Positions 44,707 to 53,514 of a stretch of 64,000 nt of DNA are shown here, in pieces. The notes under the pieces are model-generated. The model saw only the letters and a list, made by a program, of their open reading frames with translations, was not told where the DNA came from and ran no database searches. Position numbers and translations under genes: made by a program. Numbering within the stretch: the stretch's first letter is position 1; each line of letters begins with the position of its first letter. This DNA comes from CBDBKL01 sp965206675 (GTDB lineage Bacteria; Bdellovibrionota; Bdellovibrionia; Bdellovibrionales; JAKFYE01): positions 291,539 to 355,538 of the forward strand of contig CBDBKL010000007.1 in assembly GCA_965206675.1 (NCBI GenBank). The letters are read 5' to 3'.

Positions 44707-45481
44707 CCTCCAGTATCTTATGAAACGAAAGTCCTCTTATAATTGCAGCTAGATAATGCCTACAATAACGATCCCTATCTCCACTGCCATCGTAAGTTCC
44801 ATCCAAAAATTTTACGACTACTCTATTCTCCGCATCCCTCGACCAAAGTGCAAGCCCTGGCTGTCTTATAAGCCAATCTATATTTCTCAAAACATTTTCA
44901 GGATTCTCATAAGGCCTAGAACAAGAGGCAATTTTCTCTCTAATACCATTGATAAAAGTATCAACATCAAATGATGAGGCTCCTGCAATATTAGCAATAG
45001 GATCAAAGTACGTACTCTTATTTTGTCTCCGTTCAAAATATAAAGAAACTCCACTCATGAGTCCTTCGCTGGCTCCGGAGCAAGTATCTCTAGCAGAATA
45101 ATTTCCTGTTCGTAAATAATCTCTAAATTTATCCTTATCAAGCTGCGTGTTAAGCATATTAAAAATCTTCTGCGGATTTCGATTGACTATGTTCGTGTGA
45201 TTAGACATAAGGGTAAAAACAATTATTTCACTTTCTCTTTGAGCTAAGCACGTTCTCGATGTTTTTACGATATCATTAGATTGATTTTCAAGAACGTCAC
45301 CAAGAGAGTCACCTACTTGGGCAGGTTTTCGTTTTAATTTTGATTTTAAAAATTTAACCCCAAAAAAAGAACTGACATTGGAGTTTCCCTCACGAGAGCT
45401 TATATTCTTTGTATCCATACTTGAACACGAAAAAAAGAGACATCCAGTAAAACTTATTAATATATATTTCTTTAAACTCAT
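44690..45481 (-). CDS. Lipoprotein, unknown function
   Basis: This 263-residue protein has a lipoprotein signal (LFFSC, Cys19). The mature part shows ESEIIVFTLMSNHTNIVNRNPQKIFNMLNTQL and cysteines in RTCLAQ, DTCSGAS, ASCSRP and RYCRHY, probably disulphide-paired. I recognise no family. Upstream on the minus strand is a nine-G tract between plausible promoter elements, suggesting on/off phase variation. A short overlapping frame follows at 44581-44706. Confidence 0.55.
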   Translation of the reverse strand: MSLKKYILISFTGCLFFSCSSMDTKNISSREGNSNVSSFFGVKFLKSKLKRKPAQVGDSLGDVLENQSNDIVKTSRTCLAQRESEIIVFTLMSNHTNIVNRNPQKIFNMLNTQLDKDKFRDYLRTGNYSARDTCSGASEGLMSGVSLYFERRQNKSTYFDPIANIAGASSFDVDTFINGIREKIASCSRPYENPENVLRNIDWLIRQPGLALWSRDAENRVVVKFLDGTYDGSGDRDRYCRHYLAAIIRGLSFHKILEETETN

Positions 45482-45509
45482 CTTTCACCTAACCTTTTTC
45501 TAAAGTGTA

Positions 45510-45518
45510 CCCCCCCCC
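45510..45518 (-). promoter_or_regulatory. Poly-G(9) tract in a likely promoter
   Basis: Nine C on the plus strand form nine G on the minus strand, about 30 bases before the ATG at 45481. Read on the minus strand the order is TTGATT, then ATTCA, nine G, then TACACT and TTTAG. TTGATT and TACACT could be -35 and -10 elements with a 14-base spacer containing the tract. A change in G number would alter the spacing, as known for Neisseria porA. This is an inference from position only. Confidence 0.45.
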
Positions 45519-45668
45519 TGAATAATCAAGACCAATAATTTTCTTATATATTACAAGTACTTAAAGTGTTATGAGCCTAAGAAAATTGCACAAAGAGCAA
45601 AATACAACTCAAATGTGACATATGGTGATTGTAATAAAGCCAATGAAACTTTTTTGATTCGTATTAGG

Positions 45669-45782
45669 AGGACTGTCGAAAAGGTGTCAGATACGAGGCG
45701 TACAAACCGAACGGTTTTTCCTACGTCGGAGTGAGTGTTTGAGTGATTGCAACGAAGTAGATGACATTTTTTGAAAAGTCCG
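45669..45782 (-). repeat. M1 repeat, copy G (shortened)
   Basis: This 114-base copy has an internal deletion of about 15 bases and mixed ends, AGGACTGTCG on one side and GCGGACTTTTC on the other. On the minus strand it starts 3 bases after the stop of the VWA lipoprotein gene. The tail CCTAATACGAATCAA is present, as in copies B and C. Confidence 0.88.
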
Positions 45783-45785
45783 CTG

Positions 45786-47348
45786 CTACTTCGGAACTAC
45801 GTAATGTTTCAATATTTGATCGTTAATCTGGATACCTCTTGGAGATCCTTTTCTCAGTTTCTGTAGCGAGTACGAGAAGACGCCGCGACCTAGTGAGTCT
45901 GACTCGGGTGTTTGTATAAAATGTACATAGATTAAGTTTTCATTTTCACGATGAACATGACTTGGAAAGTTTCCCTGTTGATCTATCGCTAAAGTTGGGT
46001 AGAGGGGTAGAACATCTTGTTTATATGTGTAACAGTTTTGACCTGTCTGTCTATTTTCAAAGACATGTTCGACACGCACATCATAAGCTGGCTGATGAGG
46101 GTCTGACACTAATGGGTTTCTATGTTGCTTGATTTGCAGACCGGCTGGTTCACGTTCTCCGTCATGACTGGATGTTACGTTAATTCCATTCATGGGTGCG
46201 CCTTTATTTTTAAACGCATAGAGTTCAATACCGTCGATAAATCCATCTAAGTCGGTATCTGGGTTTAGGGGATCTCCATTGATACGATTTCTTTCATTGG
46301 GGTTTCGGCTCACTCCACTTCTATTGACTATAAAGGCTTCTTCACAGTCTGTTAGAAGATCCAGGTCTTGATCTCTTCGGCTCATACATTGGGTTAATTT
46401 TTCTCCCAGTTGTTCTCGGCGAACAAACCAATCTGAAAATCCTCCCTCTCTACTGAAACGGCGACGAGGGTTGAGTCCACTTCTGATTTCATCTTCATCG
46501 CAGAGCCCATCTCCATCGGAATCGACACCTACTTTTCCATTTTCACAAAAGCTGGCGTTTAAGTTATAGACGACAAAGTTTTTCAAAAACCATCTTTCCC
46601 GATTTTGTCCATCGGCAATAAGATCGTTATAGTCGAGGTGCTGACGACCAGCTAAATTAATATATTCTCCTTCTCCGACTTCTGCCATTCTTCTTAAGCG
46701 CATTTCGGCTTCAAAATTTCTTCGACCGTAATAAGCTGTGCTGAGATAAATTTTACTGGTAGCAACTTGTTTTAAACTGCGCACTCTTTCTTCCAGTCCA
46801 ACCACTCTATTGATATCTGTGGGTAGACCATCTGAAACAAAGAAAACCATATACGTACTACGTTGCTCCGAAGCTTCAGACATATCATCACGGATAGCAT
46901 CTTCGGCCAAGCTGAGTGCAGAGCCATAGGGTGTTTGTCCAGAATCATTTTTATTTCGAATTTCATTAATCCCCGCTCTAATTTCATTAGGATCATTAGA
47001 AAACTCAGGGGTATTTTCATTTTTACCAATAAGGGCTTTAGCCTTGCCTCCATTGAAAACAATCAGGCCCCACTCCATAAATTGATTCCGTTGATGTTGA
47101 TTATAGAAGGCTTCTATATTGGACGTTCTTCGAAAAGCTCCCGGGTCGGTCTCACTATTACTGCCTGATTTATCAATGATAAAAAGAAATTTTACATAAT
47201 GTTGAATAACTTCTGGGGCCCGTGTACAGAAATATCCTCCATTGCCATTCACTTCTGGCGCGAAGGGATCAAGCTCAATATTTGTTGAGCATCCAAAGAC
47301 AAATAAAACACAAATGGCTCTCAGAGCCCGTTGAAAAGATATCCCCAT
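45786..47348 (-). CDS. VWA-domain lipoprotein with calcium-repeat modules
   Basis: This 520-residue lipoprotein (Cys20 in FVFGC) has a von Willebrand factor A domain over about residues 50-255, with the MIDAS motif DKSGSNS near residue 58 and a later FFVSDGLPTD. It then has Asp-rich loops resembling thrombospondin type 3 or EF-hand units: DSDGDGLCDEDEI and NPDTDLDGFIDGIEL. Such modules bind Mg2+/Mn2+ and Ca2+ and mediate adhesion or protein-protein contact at the surface. The gene is monocistronic and ends 3 bases from M1 copy G. A surface adhesin role toward host or prey is inference. Confidence 0.75.
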   Translation of the reverse strand: MGISFQRALRAICVLFVFGCSTNIELDPFAPEVNGNGGYFCTRAPEVIQHYVKFLFIIDKSGSNSETDPGAFRRTSNIEAFYNQHQRNQFMEWGLIVFNGGKAKALIGKNENTPEFSNDPNEIRAGINEIRNKNDSGQTPYGSALSLAEDAIRDDMSEASEQRSTYMVFFVSDGLPTDINRVVGLEERVRSLKQVATSKIYLSTAYYGRRNFEAEMRLRRMAEVGEGEYINLAGRQHLDYNDLIADGQNRERWFLKNFVVYNLNASFCENGKVGVDSDGDGLCDEDEIRSGLNPRRRFSREGGFSDWFVRREQLGEKLTQCMSRRDQDLDLLTDCEEAFIVNRSGVSRNPNERNRINGDPLNPDTDLDGFIDGIELYAFKNKGAPMNGINVTSSHDGEREPAGLQIKQHRNPLVSDPHQPAYDVRVEHVFENRQTGQNCYTYKQDVLPLYPTLAIDQQGNFPSHVHRENENLIYVHFIQTPESDSLGRGVFSYSLQKLRKGSPRGIQINDQILKHYVVPK

Positions 47349-47422
47349 ACACTATAAAATATCAGAAACAGCTTAATCTGTCGCTGGATGCCTCTCGCTT
47401 CTATACTTTGTAACTTTTATTT

Positions 47423-48655
47423 TTATCGTTTGGTCCTAATCTTCTTTGAAGACTTCAACCCTTGGTCGAGCCATTCTAGGGCCTCTTTACGAGAAGAAAC
47501 TACGCCCTCCAGTTGGGCCTCCATTCCCCTGTCGAGCCATTCTCCAATCGACTTTCCTGAAATTCCCCGTTCTATGAGATCTTCTCCCCTTAAGTAAGAT
47601 TGAGGGAGAGGTTTACAGGACGCTATTAAATCTTCAATGGGTAGTGAAACATATATTGGGTTTAACAAAATAAAAAACGAGTATAAACGCAGTGAAAAGG
47701 GCATAGAGTCTTTAGCCAGCAATCGACACCTCCTCGCCTTTGAAAGAGTGTTCCACTGAGATATTTCCCTTTGATGCTCTAGGGCTTCAGAGACGAGGCT
47801 TTCTTCTTTTTTAGAAAAGGAGTGAAAAGAAAAAAAGTGTGGCTTACAATCTTCGATTTTCAAAGTTAGAAGTAGGGCAGCTAAACACAAAAGAGGGTCG
47901 GTAAAGGGTTGATGTTGGGAGACCCACTCTTTAAACACCTTCCAGTTTTGATCGTCCATTTGATTCTCATGAAAAAGCACTTCTAATGCACCACTTTTTC
48001 TCAAAAGGTCTAACGATTTAAAGAGGTGTTGTCCTTTTAAGAGTTTTAAAAGCTCCTCTCTAATTCTCTCTGAGGATACGGATTTTACATCTGCGATGTT
48101 TGCTTTTAAAACACTGAAAGTTTTTTCTTCCAGTTGGAATCCCAGTTCTGAGACAAAGCGAAGGGCTCTTAATAGGCGCAATTTATCTTCATCAAATCGA
48201 TCTTTTGGGTTTCCAATGGTTCTTATTATTTTTTGTTCAATGTCTTCCCTACCCTTTACAAAGTCATAGATTTGAGATGTTAAGGGATCATAGAAGAGGG
48301 CATTGATGGTAAAGTCTCTGCGTAGGGCATCTTCTTTCGGGGTGGAGAATTTTATACTTTCGGGGTGTCGTCCATCTTTATAGCAAAAATCACTTCTAAA
48401 GGTGGCCACATCAACGATTACATCTTCTATTTGGACTTTAATAATACCGAAGGCTTTTCCAACCGCTATGGTTTTTTCAAATAGATTTTCAATCTCATCG
48501 GGTTTCGCATCTGTAACGATATCAAAATCTTTAGGTGTTCGACCGATAAGGGCATCTCTGACACAACCCCCTGCCAACCAGGCTTTAAAGTCTTTTTCAG
48601 CGAGACTTTTAACAATTTTGAGAACTTTTTTCCAATGAGGGTGTTGAATATCCAT
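47423..48655 (-). CDS. tRNA nucleotidyltransferase/poly(A) polymerase family protein
   Basis: The start is set at the ATG at 48655; the frame to 48715 opens only at TTG. The product has about 410 residues. The nucleotidyltransferase core has GGCVRDALIGRTPKDFDIVT, with the G-G and D-x-D pattern of class II enzymes, then RRDFTINALFYDP and the RLLRALRFVSELGF helix. It adds CCA to tRNA 3' ends or adenylates RNA; PcnB and CCA enzymes are not separable by eye, though the basic C-terminal tail suggests PcnB. The tRNA genes seen here encode their own CCA, which leans toward poly(A) polymerase or repair. It is divergent from queG. Confidence 0.8.
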   Translation of the reverse strand: MDIQHPHWKKVLKIVKSLAEKDFKAWLAGGCVRDALIGRTPKDFDIVTDAKPDEIENLFEKTIAVGKAFGIIKVQIEDVIVDVATFRSDFCYKDGRHPESIKFSTPKEDALRRDFTINALFYDPLTSQIYDFVKGREDIEQKIIRTIGNPKDRFDEDKLRLLRALRFVSELGFQLEEKTFSVLKANIADVKSVSSERIREELLKLLKGQHLFKSLDLLRKSGALEVLFHENQMDDQNWKVFKEWVSQHQPFTDPLLCLAALLLTLKIEDCKPHFFSFHSFSKKEESLVSEALEHQREISQWNTLSKARRCRLLAKDSMPFSLRLYSFFILLNPIYVSLPIEDLIASCKPLPQSYLRGEDLIERGISGKSIGEWLDRGMEAQLEGVVSSRKEALEWLDQGLKSSKKIRTKR

Positions 48656-48736
48656 AATTGTAAGATAGACTGATTTATAAAAAATGTCGACAAAAGGTAA
48701 GAAAAACAAAAACAACCCGTACGAGTGATAACAAAA

Positions 48737-49762
48737 ATGATAGAAAACAAAGTGTCTGATATTTTAAAAACAAATGGGTTTAAAAAGTTTGGATTTGCCA
48801 CTTTAGATAAACCTATGAGTTTTTCATTTTATAAGGAATGGATTCATAACCAACATTATGGGGACATGGAATATCTTAAGGATCATATAGAATATAAGGA
48901 AGAACCCAGTCACCTTTTAAAGAGGGCTAGATCAGGAATTGTTGTGGCTGTCGACTATGTTCCTCATCCACGGCCTCAACAAACCACGGCTTTAAAAACA
49001 GCACTGTATGCACGGGGTGAGGATTATCATCATTGGTTAAAGGCCCATCTTCAAAAAGTGATCGAGTGTTTGAAGGAAGAGTTTCCCGATCAAGGTTTTG
49101 CAGCGTTTACCGATTCCGCTCCTGTGTTAGAGAGGGATTTGGCTTATAGGGCGGGGTTGGGTTGGATTGGAAAAAACACGTGTTTGCTTTCTGAAAAGCA
49201 TGGCTCTTTATTTTTTATTGGGGAAATTTACACCACATTGGATTTAGCACCCAACACGGATATTCATCCTGATCGTTGTGGGACGTGTACAAAGTGTATA
49301 GATATTTGTCCGACTCAGGCTCTCACCGCTCCCAAGTACTTAGAGGCTGATAAATGCATTTCGTATTTAACGATTGAGAGAAAATCTTTAGAGCCCAGTG
49401 GTTATGAGGAGTCTATTGGAGATTGGTATTTTGGTTGTGATCTTTGCCAAACGGTTTGTCCTTGGAACAAGAAAGTTTTTGGAGACAGGATGGATGATCA
49501 GGAGCCCACAAGAGAAGAATTGGTTAAGGATTTGCGATGGATATTGGGGGCTTCTCATAGGCAGATTTTAAAACATTTTAAGGTCACTCCGTTGAATCGT
49601 CTTTCAGCACTTCAGCATAAACGCAATGCTCTGTGTGTGATTGTTTCTTTAAATTTGAAGGAGCTTTACGAAGAGGTTGTAGAGCTTTTGAAACATCCAA
49701 AGTTGAAAGATATGGCTCTTTGGACAACTAAATCGCTTCGGTTTGTATCTGAACCAGACTAA
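48737..49762 (+). CDS. queG: Epoxyqueuosine reductase QueG
   Basis: This product of about 341 residues starts at ATG 48737; GTG 48725 adds four residues. It contains ALYARGEDYHHWLKAHL, FTDSAPVLERDLAYRAGLGWIGKN, and the two [4Fe-4S] clusters with CGTCTKCIDICPTQAL and CDLCQTVCPWN. QueG is cobalamin-dependent and carries out the last step of queuosine synthesis in tRNA. A HEAT-like C-terminal segment is shortened compared with E. coli (379 residues). The gene begins 69 bases upstream of, and divergent from, the nucleotidyltransferase gene. R2 copy c starts 15 bases after its stop. Confidence 0.93.
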   Translation: MIENKVSDILKTNGFKKFGFATLDKPMSFSFYKEWIHNQHYGDMEYLKDHIEYKEEPSHLLKRARSGIVVAVDYVPHPRPQQTTALKTALYARGEDYHHWLKAHLQKVIECLKEEFPDQGFAAFTDSAPVLERDLAYRAGLGWIGKNTCLLSEKHGSLFFIGEIYTTLDLAPNTDIHPDRCGTCTKCIDICPTQALTAPKYLEADKCISYLTIERKSLEPSGYEESIGDWYFGCDLCQTVCPWNKKVFGDRMDDQEPTREELVKDLRWILGASHRQILKHFKVTPLNRLSALQHKRNALCVIVSLNLKELYEEVVELLKHPKLKDMALWTTKSLRFVSEPD

Positions 49763-49777
49763 CTTTATTGTTTCAGT

Positions 49778-49967
49778 GGGGAGTTTTTCTCAGAAGGATT
49801 CAAAAGCTCAAACAATTCTGAGGGCCGCAGCTCGTCTCTCCGTCGAAGGCTAAAAGCGATTAGCTAGATAACGCTCGACTCAATCGAGCCTAGAACAAAC
49901 GGTCGTTAACGGAGATACGCCCTGCGCCTCAGAAAACTCGTTTTGAACCCTTCTGAGAAAAACTCCC
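49778..49967 (-). repeat. R2 repeat, copy c
   Basis: This is a full 190-base R2 element. Its ends are GGGAGTTTTTCTCAGAAGG and CCTTCTGAGAAAAACTCCC. The inner hairpin CTCGACTCAATCGAG corresponds to that of copy a, and the whole is in reverse orientation to copy a. It starts 15 bases after queG. Confidence 0.88.
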
Positions 49968-49992
49968 TCTGTAATGTGTCCCAAAATTTTGT

Positions 49993-50060
49993 CTCCTCTA
50001 ACGATACGCCCTACGCTTCAGAAGACTATACTTTGAAAAAATTCTCTCTCTCCTTTAATA
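49993..50060 (-). repeat. R2 fragment, copy d (decayed)
   Basis: The stretch resembles the right half of R2: ATACGCCCTACGCTTCAGAAGACTATACTTTGAAAAAATTCTCTCTC. The left half is missing. It follows copy c directly, suggesting a tandem or partially deleted pair. Confidence 0.6.
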
Positions 50061-50105
50061 TATCTCAACTTGATTCTTAAAGAGAAAACCGTAAAAGTGG
50101 AAAAT

Positions 50106-51056
50106 ATGAAAAGGCAGAACAGAAAAAGCTACGAACCTATAAATTCCAAATGTCTTTTTTCCAAAAAAGATCCGAAAGACAAACGGTTGGGTGATGTTGT
50201 TAAACTTATAGATGAGGGAAAGCTTTCGGAGTTAGAGAAAAACGAAGTTGTGCTATTGGGTTATCCTGATGATGAGGGTGTGGGGCTTAATGGTGGGCGT
50301 TTAGGAGCTAGTGAAGGCCCTGATAGTATCCGCAAAGAGCTTTACCGAATGACGTTAACGAAAGACTTTCCCGTTCTTAAGGATTTAGGAAACATCAATA
50401 CAGAGATCCCGCTGGAGGAACGTCATGAATTGACCCAAAATGCTCTTCCAAAGGTGTTACAGGCTGAGGCGAGGTGGATTGGTTTGGGTGGGGGGCATGA
50501 TTACGGTTATGCGGACGGCTCTGCTTTTTTAAAAACTGTGAAGGGTCAGCGTCCTTTGATTATTAATTTTGATGCACATTTAGATGTTAGGCCTTTGGAT
50601 AAGGGTTTATCGAGCGGTACGTCTTTTTACCGTTTGCTTTCAGATTTTAAAGATTTTGATTTTTTAGAGATTGGTGTACAGGAGGAGTGTAACAGCCCTG
50701 ATCACGCAGAGTGGGCACTTTCTCGGGGGGCGCATATCTTGTGGTGGGAGGATATTATCCTTTCAGGAAAGGCCCCTCACCTTCCAATTTTGGAGTTTTT
50801 AGAGCCTTGGCTGGCGGTGTCTCAAGTTCCCACATTTTTGAGCATTGATATTGATGTTTTTTCTTCGGCCTATGCTAAGGGGTGCAGTCATAGTTTACCT
50901 ACGGGTTTAGATCCGATGAGTTTTATGAGGGTGCTTGAGGTGTTAAAGCAAAGGTTGAACATTCAGGTTTTGGGAATATATGAGGTGGCTCCGAAGTTAG
51001 AGGAGCCGTATACAGCTCGATTAGCGGCTCAGATTATTCATCGTTTTATAAAGTAA
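50106..51056 (+). CDS. Arginase/agmatinase/formimidoylglutamase family hydrolase (HutG-like)
   Basis: The ATG at 50106 (316 residues) is chosen; a TTG at 50070 adds twelve residues. The binuclear manganese ligands of the ureohydrolase family are present in GGGHDYGYADG, NFDAHLDVRP and SIDIDVF. The opening LLGYPDDEGVGLNGGRLGA...GPDSIRKELYRM resembles formimidoylglutamase and proclavaminate-type relatives. It would hydrolyse a guanidino or formimino compound in histidine or arginine breakdown. No other hut genes are nearby, so the substrate is uncertain. The gene is convergent with the LRR gene. Confidence 0.85.
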   Translation: MKRQNRKSYEPINSKCLFSKKDPKDKRLGDVVKLIDEGKLSELEKNEVVLLGYPDDEGVGLNGGRLGASEGPDSIRKELYRMTLTKDFPVLKDLGNINTEIPLEERHELTQNALPKVLQAEARWIGLGGGHDYGYADGSAFLKTVKGQRPLIINFDAHLDVRPLDKGLSSGTSFYRLLSDFKDFDFLEIGVQEECNSPDHAEWALSRGAHILWWEDIILSGKAPHLPILEFLEPWLAVSQVPTFLSIDIDVFSSAYAKGCSHSLPTGLDPMSFMRVLEVLKQRLNIQVLGIYEVAPKLEEPYTARLAAQIIHRFIK

Positions 51057-51094
51057 ACCCCATTGCTAAAAATCCATTTTTAAACACTCTTCAA

Positions 51095-52636
51095 TCAATA
51101 TCTTCTGTCTCTACAGTCTATAGATAAACACACATTAGGCAATGTCGTTAATGGGTTACCGGAAAGATCGAGGTTCTTCAACGAAGAAAGTCCGAAAAAG
51201 AGTCTATCCGGTAACACGCTGAATTGGTTGTCAGAAAAATTAAGTGTTTCCAATGAAGACAAGCTGGAAAAGATTGTTTCCGGTAACATGCTTAATTGGT
51301 TATGAGAAAGATTCAGTCCCTTTAATGAAGAAAGTCCCCAAAAGATTTTCTCTGACAACATACTTAATTTATTCCTAGAAAGATCAATCGACTCCAACGA
51401 ATAAAGTCCAGAGAAAATCCTTTCTGGCAATAAAGTCAATTGATTACCAGACAGAAAGAGCCATTTCAATGAAAGCAAGTTGGAAAAAATCCCCTCTGGC
51501 AAAGTGCTCAATTGGTTGTTAAAAAGGCTGAGGCTCTGCAATGAAGAAAGCTCAGAAAAGATCGATTCTGACAACGTACTCAATTGGTTGTTAGAAAGGA
51601 TGAGGTTCTGTAATGAAGAAAGTCCGGAAAAAACACCCTCTACTAGCGAGATCAATTTGTTTCGATAAAGATTAAGTCTTTCCAATGAAGAGAGTCCGGA
51701 AAAGATGCCTTTTGGCAACACACCCAATTGGTTATCAAAAAGGGAAAGTTGTATCAATGAAGAGAGTCTGAAAAAGATTTTCTCTGGCAACTCACTCAAT
51801 TTATTCTCAGAAAGTTTAAGCGTTGCCAGCGAAGAAAGTCCGGAAAAGACTCTCTCTGATAACACAGTTAATTGATTATTAGAAAGATCAAGCCAATTCA
51901 ACGAAGAAAGTCTAAAAAACACTCTCTCTGGCAACTCACTTAATTTGTTACCAGAAATCTCAAGGATCTCTAACGAATAAAGTTCAGAAAAGACATTCTC
52001 TGGTAATAGGGTCAATTTGTTATCCACAAGGTAGAGTTTTTCCAACACAGATAGACCGGAAAAGACCTGCTCTGGCAATGTGCTTAATTTATTCTCAGAA
52101 AGATCAAGTCCTTTTAATAAAGAAAGTCCAGAAAATATCCACTCTGGCAGTTCTCTCAATTGATTACTAGAAAGTTCAAGTGTTTCCAATGAAGAAAGTC
52201 CGGAAAAGACACTCTCTGGTAACGTTTCAAATTGGTTTCCTAGAAGATCAAGTTTCTTTAACGAAAAAAGCCTTGAAAAAATCCTATTTGGCAACGCACT
52301 CAATTTATTCCTAGAAAGATCAAGCGATTCCAACGAAGAAAGCTCGAAAAACACCCATTCTGGCAGCTCTTTCAATTGGCTATAAGAAAGATCCAGCGAC
52401 TCTAACGAAGATAGGCCGGAAAAATCCTCATCTTTAAGGGGTTCCAAGATAGATTGTCCTTTTAGATTTAACACTTTAATACTCTTTAAATGCTCATCTG
52501 TGACCTCTGAGCAATCCGAGAATGAAAAATGCTCTAATATCGCCAATTGAACTTGTGGAGTTCTATCGCATATATCTGCGTAGGCTGTGGAGAGAAAGAT
52601 CGTTACTGCAGAAAAGGTTAAAAAGAAAAATCTCAT
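51095..52636 (-). CDS. Exported leucine-rich-repeat protein (18 units)
   Basis: This 513-residue protein has a signal peptide (residues 1-20, TAYA), a short N-terminal cap with two cysteines, and then 18 units of 24 residues with the pattern LPExVFSGLSSLExLDLSxNKLSx. A short C-terminal cap (LPNVCLSIDCRDRRY) has two further cysteines. The regularity, and the near-identity of adjacent units at the DNA level, point to repeat expansion. Exported bacterial LRR proteins with F in the repeat centre are typical of surface proteins that bind host or prey molecules. It has no lipobox and no visible anchor. Confidence 0.85.
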   Translation of the reverse strand: MRFFFLTFSAVTIFLSTAYADICDRTPQVQLAILEHFSFSDCSEVTDEHLKSIKVLNLKGQSILEPLKDEDFSGLSSLESLDLSYSQLKELPEWVFFELSSLESLDLSRNKLSALPNRIFSRLFSLKKLDLLGNQFETLPESVFSGLSSLETLELSSNQLRELPEWIFSGLSLLKGLDLSENKLSTLPEQVFSGLSVLEKLYLVDNKLTLLPENVFSELYSLEILEISGNKLSELPERVFFRLSSLNWLDLSNNQLTVLSERVFSGLSSLATLKLSENKLSELPEKIFFRLSSLIQLSLFDNQLGVLPKGIFSGLSSLERLNLYRNKLISLVEGVFSGLSSLQNLILSNNQLSTLSESIFSELSSLQSLSLFNNQLSTLPEGIFSNLLSLKWLFLSGNQLTLLPERIFSGLYSLESIDLSRNKLSMLSEKIFWGLSSLKGLNLSHNQLSMLPETIFSSLSSLETLNFSDNQFSVLPDRLFFGLSSLKNLDLSGNPLTTLPNVCLSIDCRDRRY

Positions 52637-53035
52637 AAATCCTCATTGAAGATGATGGGATCTTCAACGTATTACTTATGTTAGGATTTCAAAGTGATTA
52701 CAAGACCTTTTGTTTTTACCTTTGTATTTCAAATAATTTTTACACTTATAGCAGAATTTACTTTAAATTCTTATAGACAAGGGGAACAGAAACAAATGAT
52801 TCCATTACAAACAGTCTGAGATAAAAAATCCCTTATTGATAACAAGGAAATAGATGGCTATATGTTTTATTTAGAGTATTTTTTCATTATAAACTTATAA
52901 CTTATTGAAATCACATTAGAAAATTTATTTTAAACAATTTTATTTATTGTACTATTATTCTTGGGTTTTGAGGTTTTTTCTTTGTAGTCATTGGAAGAGG
53001 TAATAAGGTATAAGGGTAGTTTATTTATATAGGTG
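52637..53035. other. AT-rich intergenic region before tRNA-Asp
   Basis: These 400 bases have no coding-looking frame. They hold the divergent promoter region for the LRR gene and, to the right, the promoter region of the tRNA gene. I see no structured RNA or repeat family member in it. Confidence 0.4.
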
Positions 53036-53112
<77 letters not shown>

Positions 53113-53294
53113 ATTCCAATCGGATCCTTTCCGGACACATAGGTTACAAATTATTCCAAAGACATGGGTAACACTTTCGGTCCAAAAGGACACAGTCTTC
53201 CAGCGACCTTTTATGGCTGAATTATTTGTAGTTAATATACCTGCAATTAGTAAGCACCTTAAAAACATATATAATTCTAATAAGTTAGAGCGAG

Positions 53295-53327
53295 TTTGAA
53301 CTGTTCGGAATTTCCGAACAGTTCAAA
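53295..53327 (+). repeat. Perfect palindrome in RhuM fragment 1
   Basis: The arms are 16 bases each around one central base, read TTTGAACTGTTCGGAA, T, TTCCGAACAGTTCAAA. It covers the codons for TVRNFRTVQ. Equivalent palindromes lie at the aligned codons of fragments 2 and 3. Confidence 0.95.
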
Positions 53328-53378
53328 AAGAAGGGGGACGAAACATTAACCGAAGCGAGAGGAAAGTGCAGTTATTTC

Positions 53379-53405
53379 CATTTTGGAAACAACTGAAAAT
53401 AACGG
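53379..53405 (+). repeat. Near-perfect palindrome in RhuM fragment 2
   Basis: CAGTTATTTCCA pairs with TGGAAACAACTG, with one mismatch and a 3-base loop. It encodes AVISILETT in the aligned RhuM position. Confidence 0.85.
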
Positions 53406-53487
53406 CGGAGTTCTTTAAACGCAGAGGTTAATACGATCAACTATCATTTGAAAGAGATATTAAAATCTTTGGAATTGGAGGAAAATT

Positions 53488-53514
53488 CAGTTATTCGAAA
53501 AATTCGAATAACTG
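53488..53514 (+). repeat. Perfect palindrome in RhuM fragment 3
   Basis: CAGTTATTCGAA pairs perfectly with TTCGAATAACTG across a 3-base loop. It encodes SVIRKIRIT at the same position relative to the family as the other two palindromes. Confidence 0.95.

Noticed and set aside
51095..52636. Possible CRISPR-like regular repeats
   Set aside because: The 72-base periodicity encodes leucine-rich repeats; there are no unique spacers of uniform length. The ankyrin arrays are also coding.
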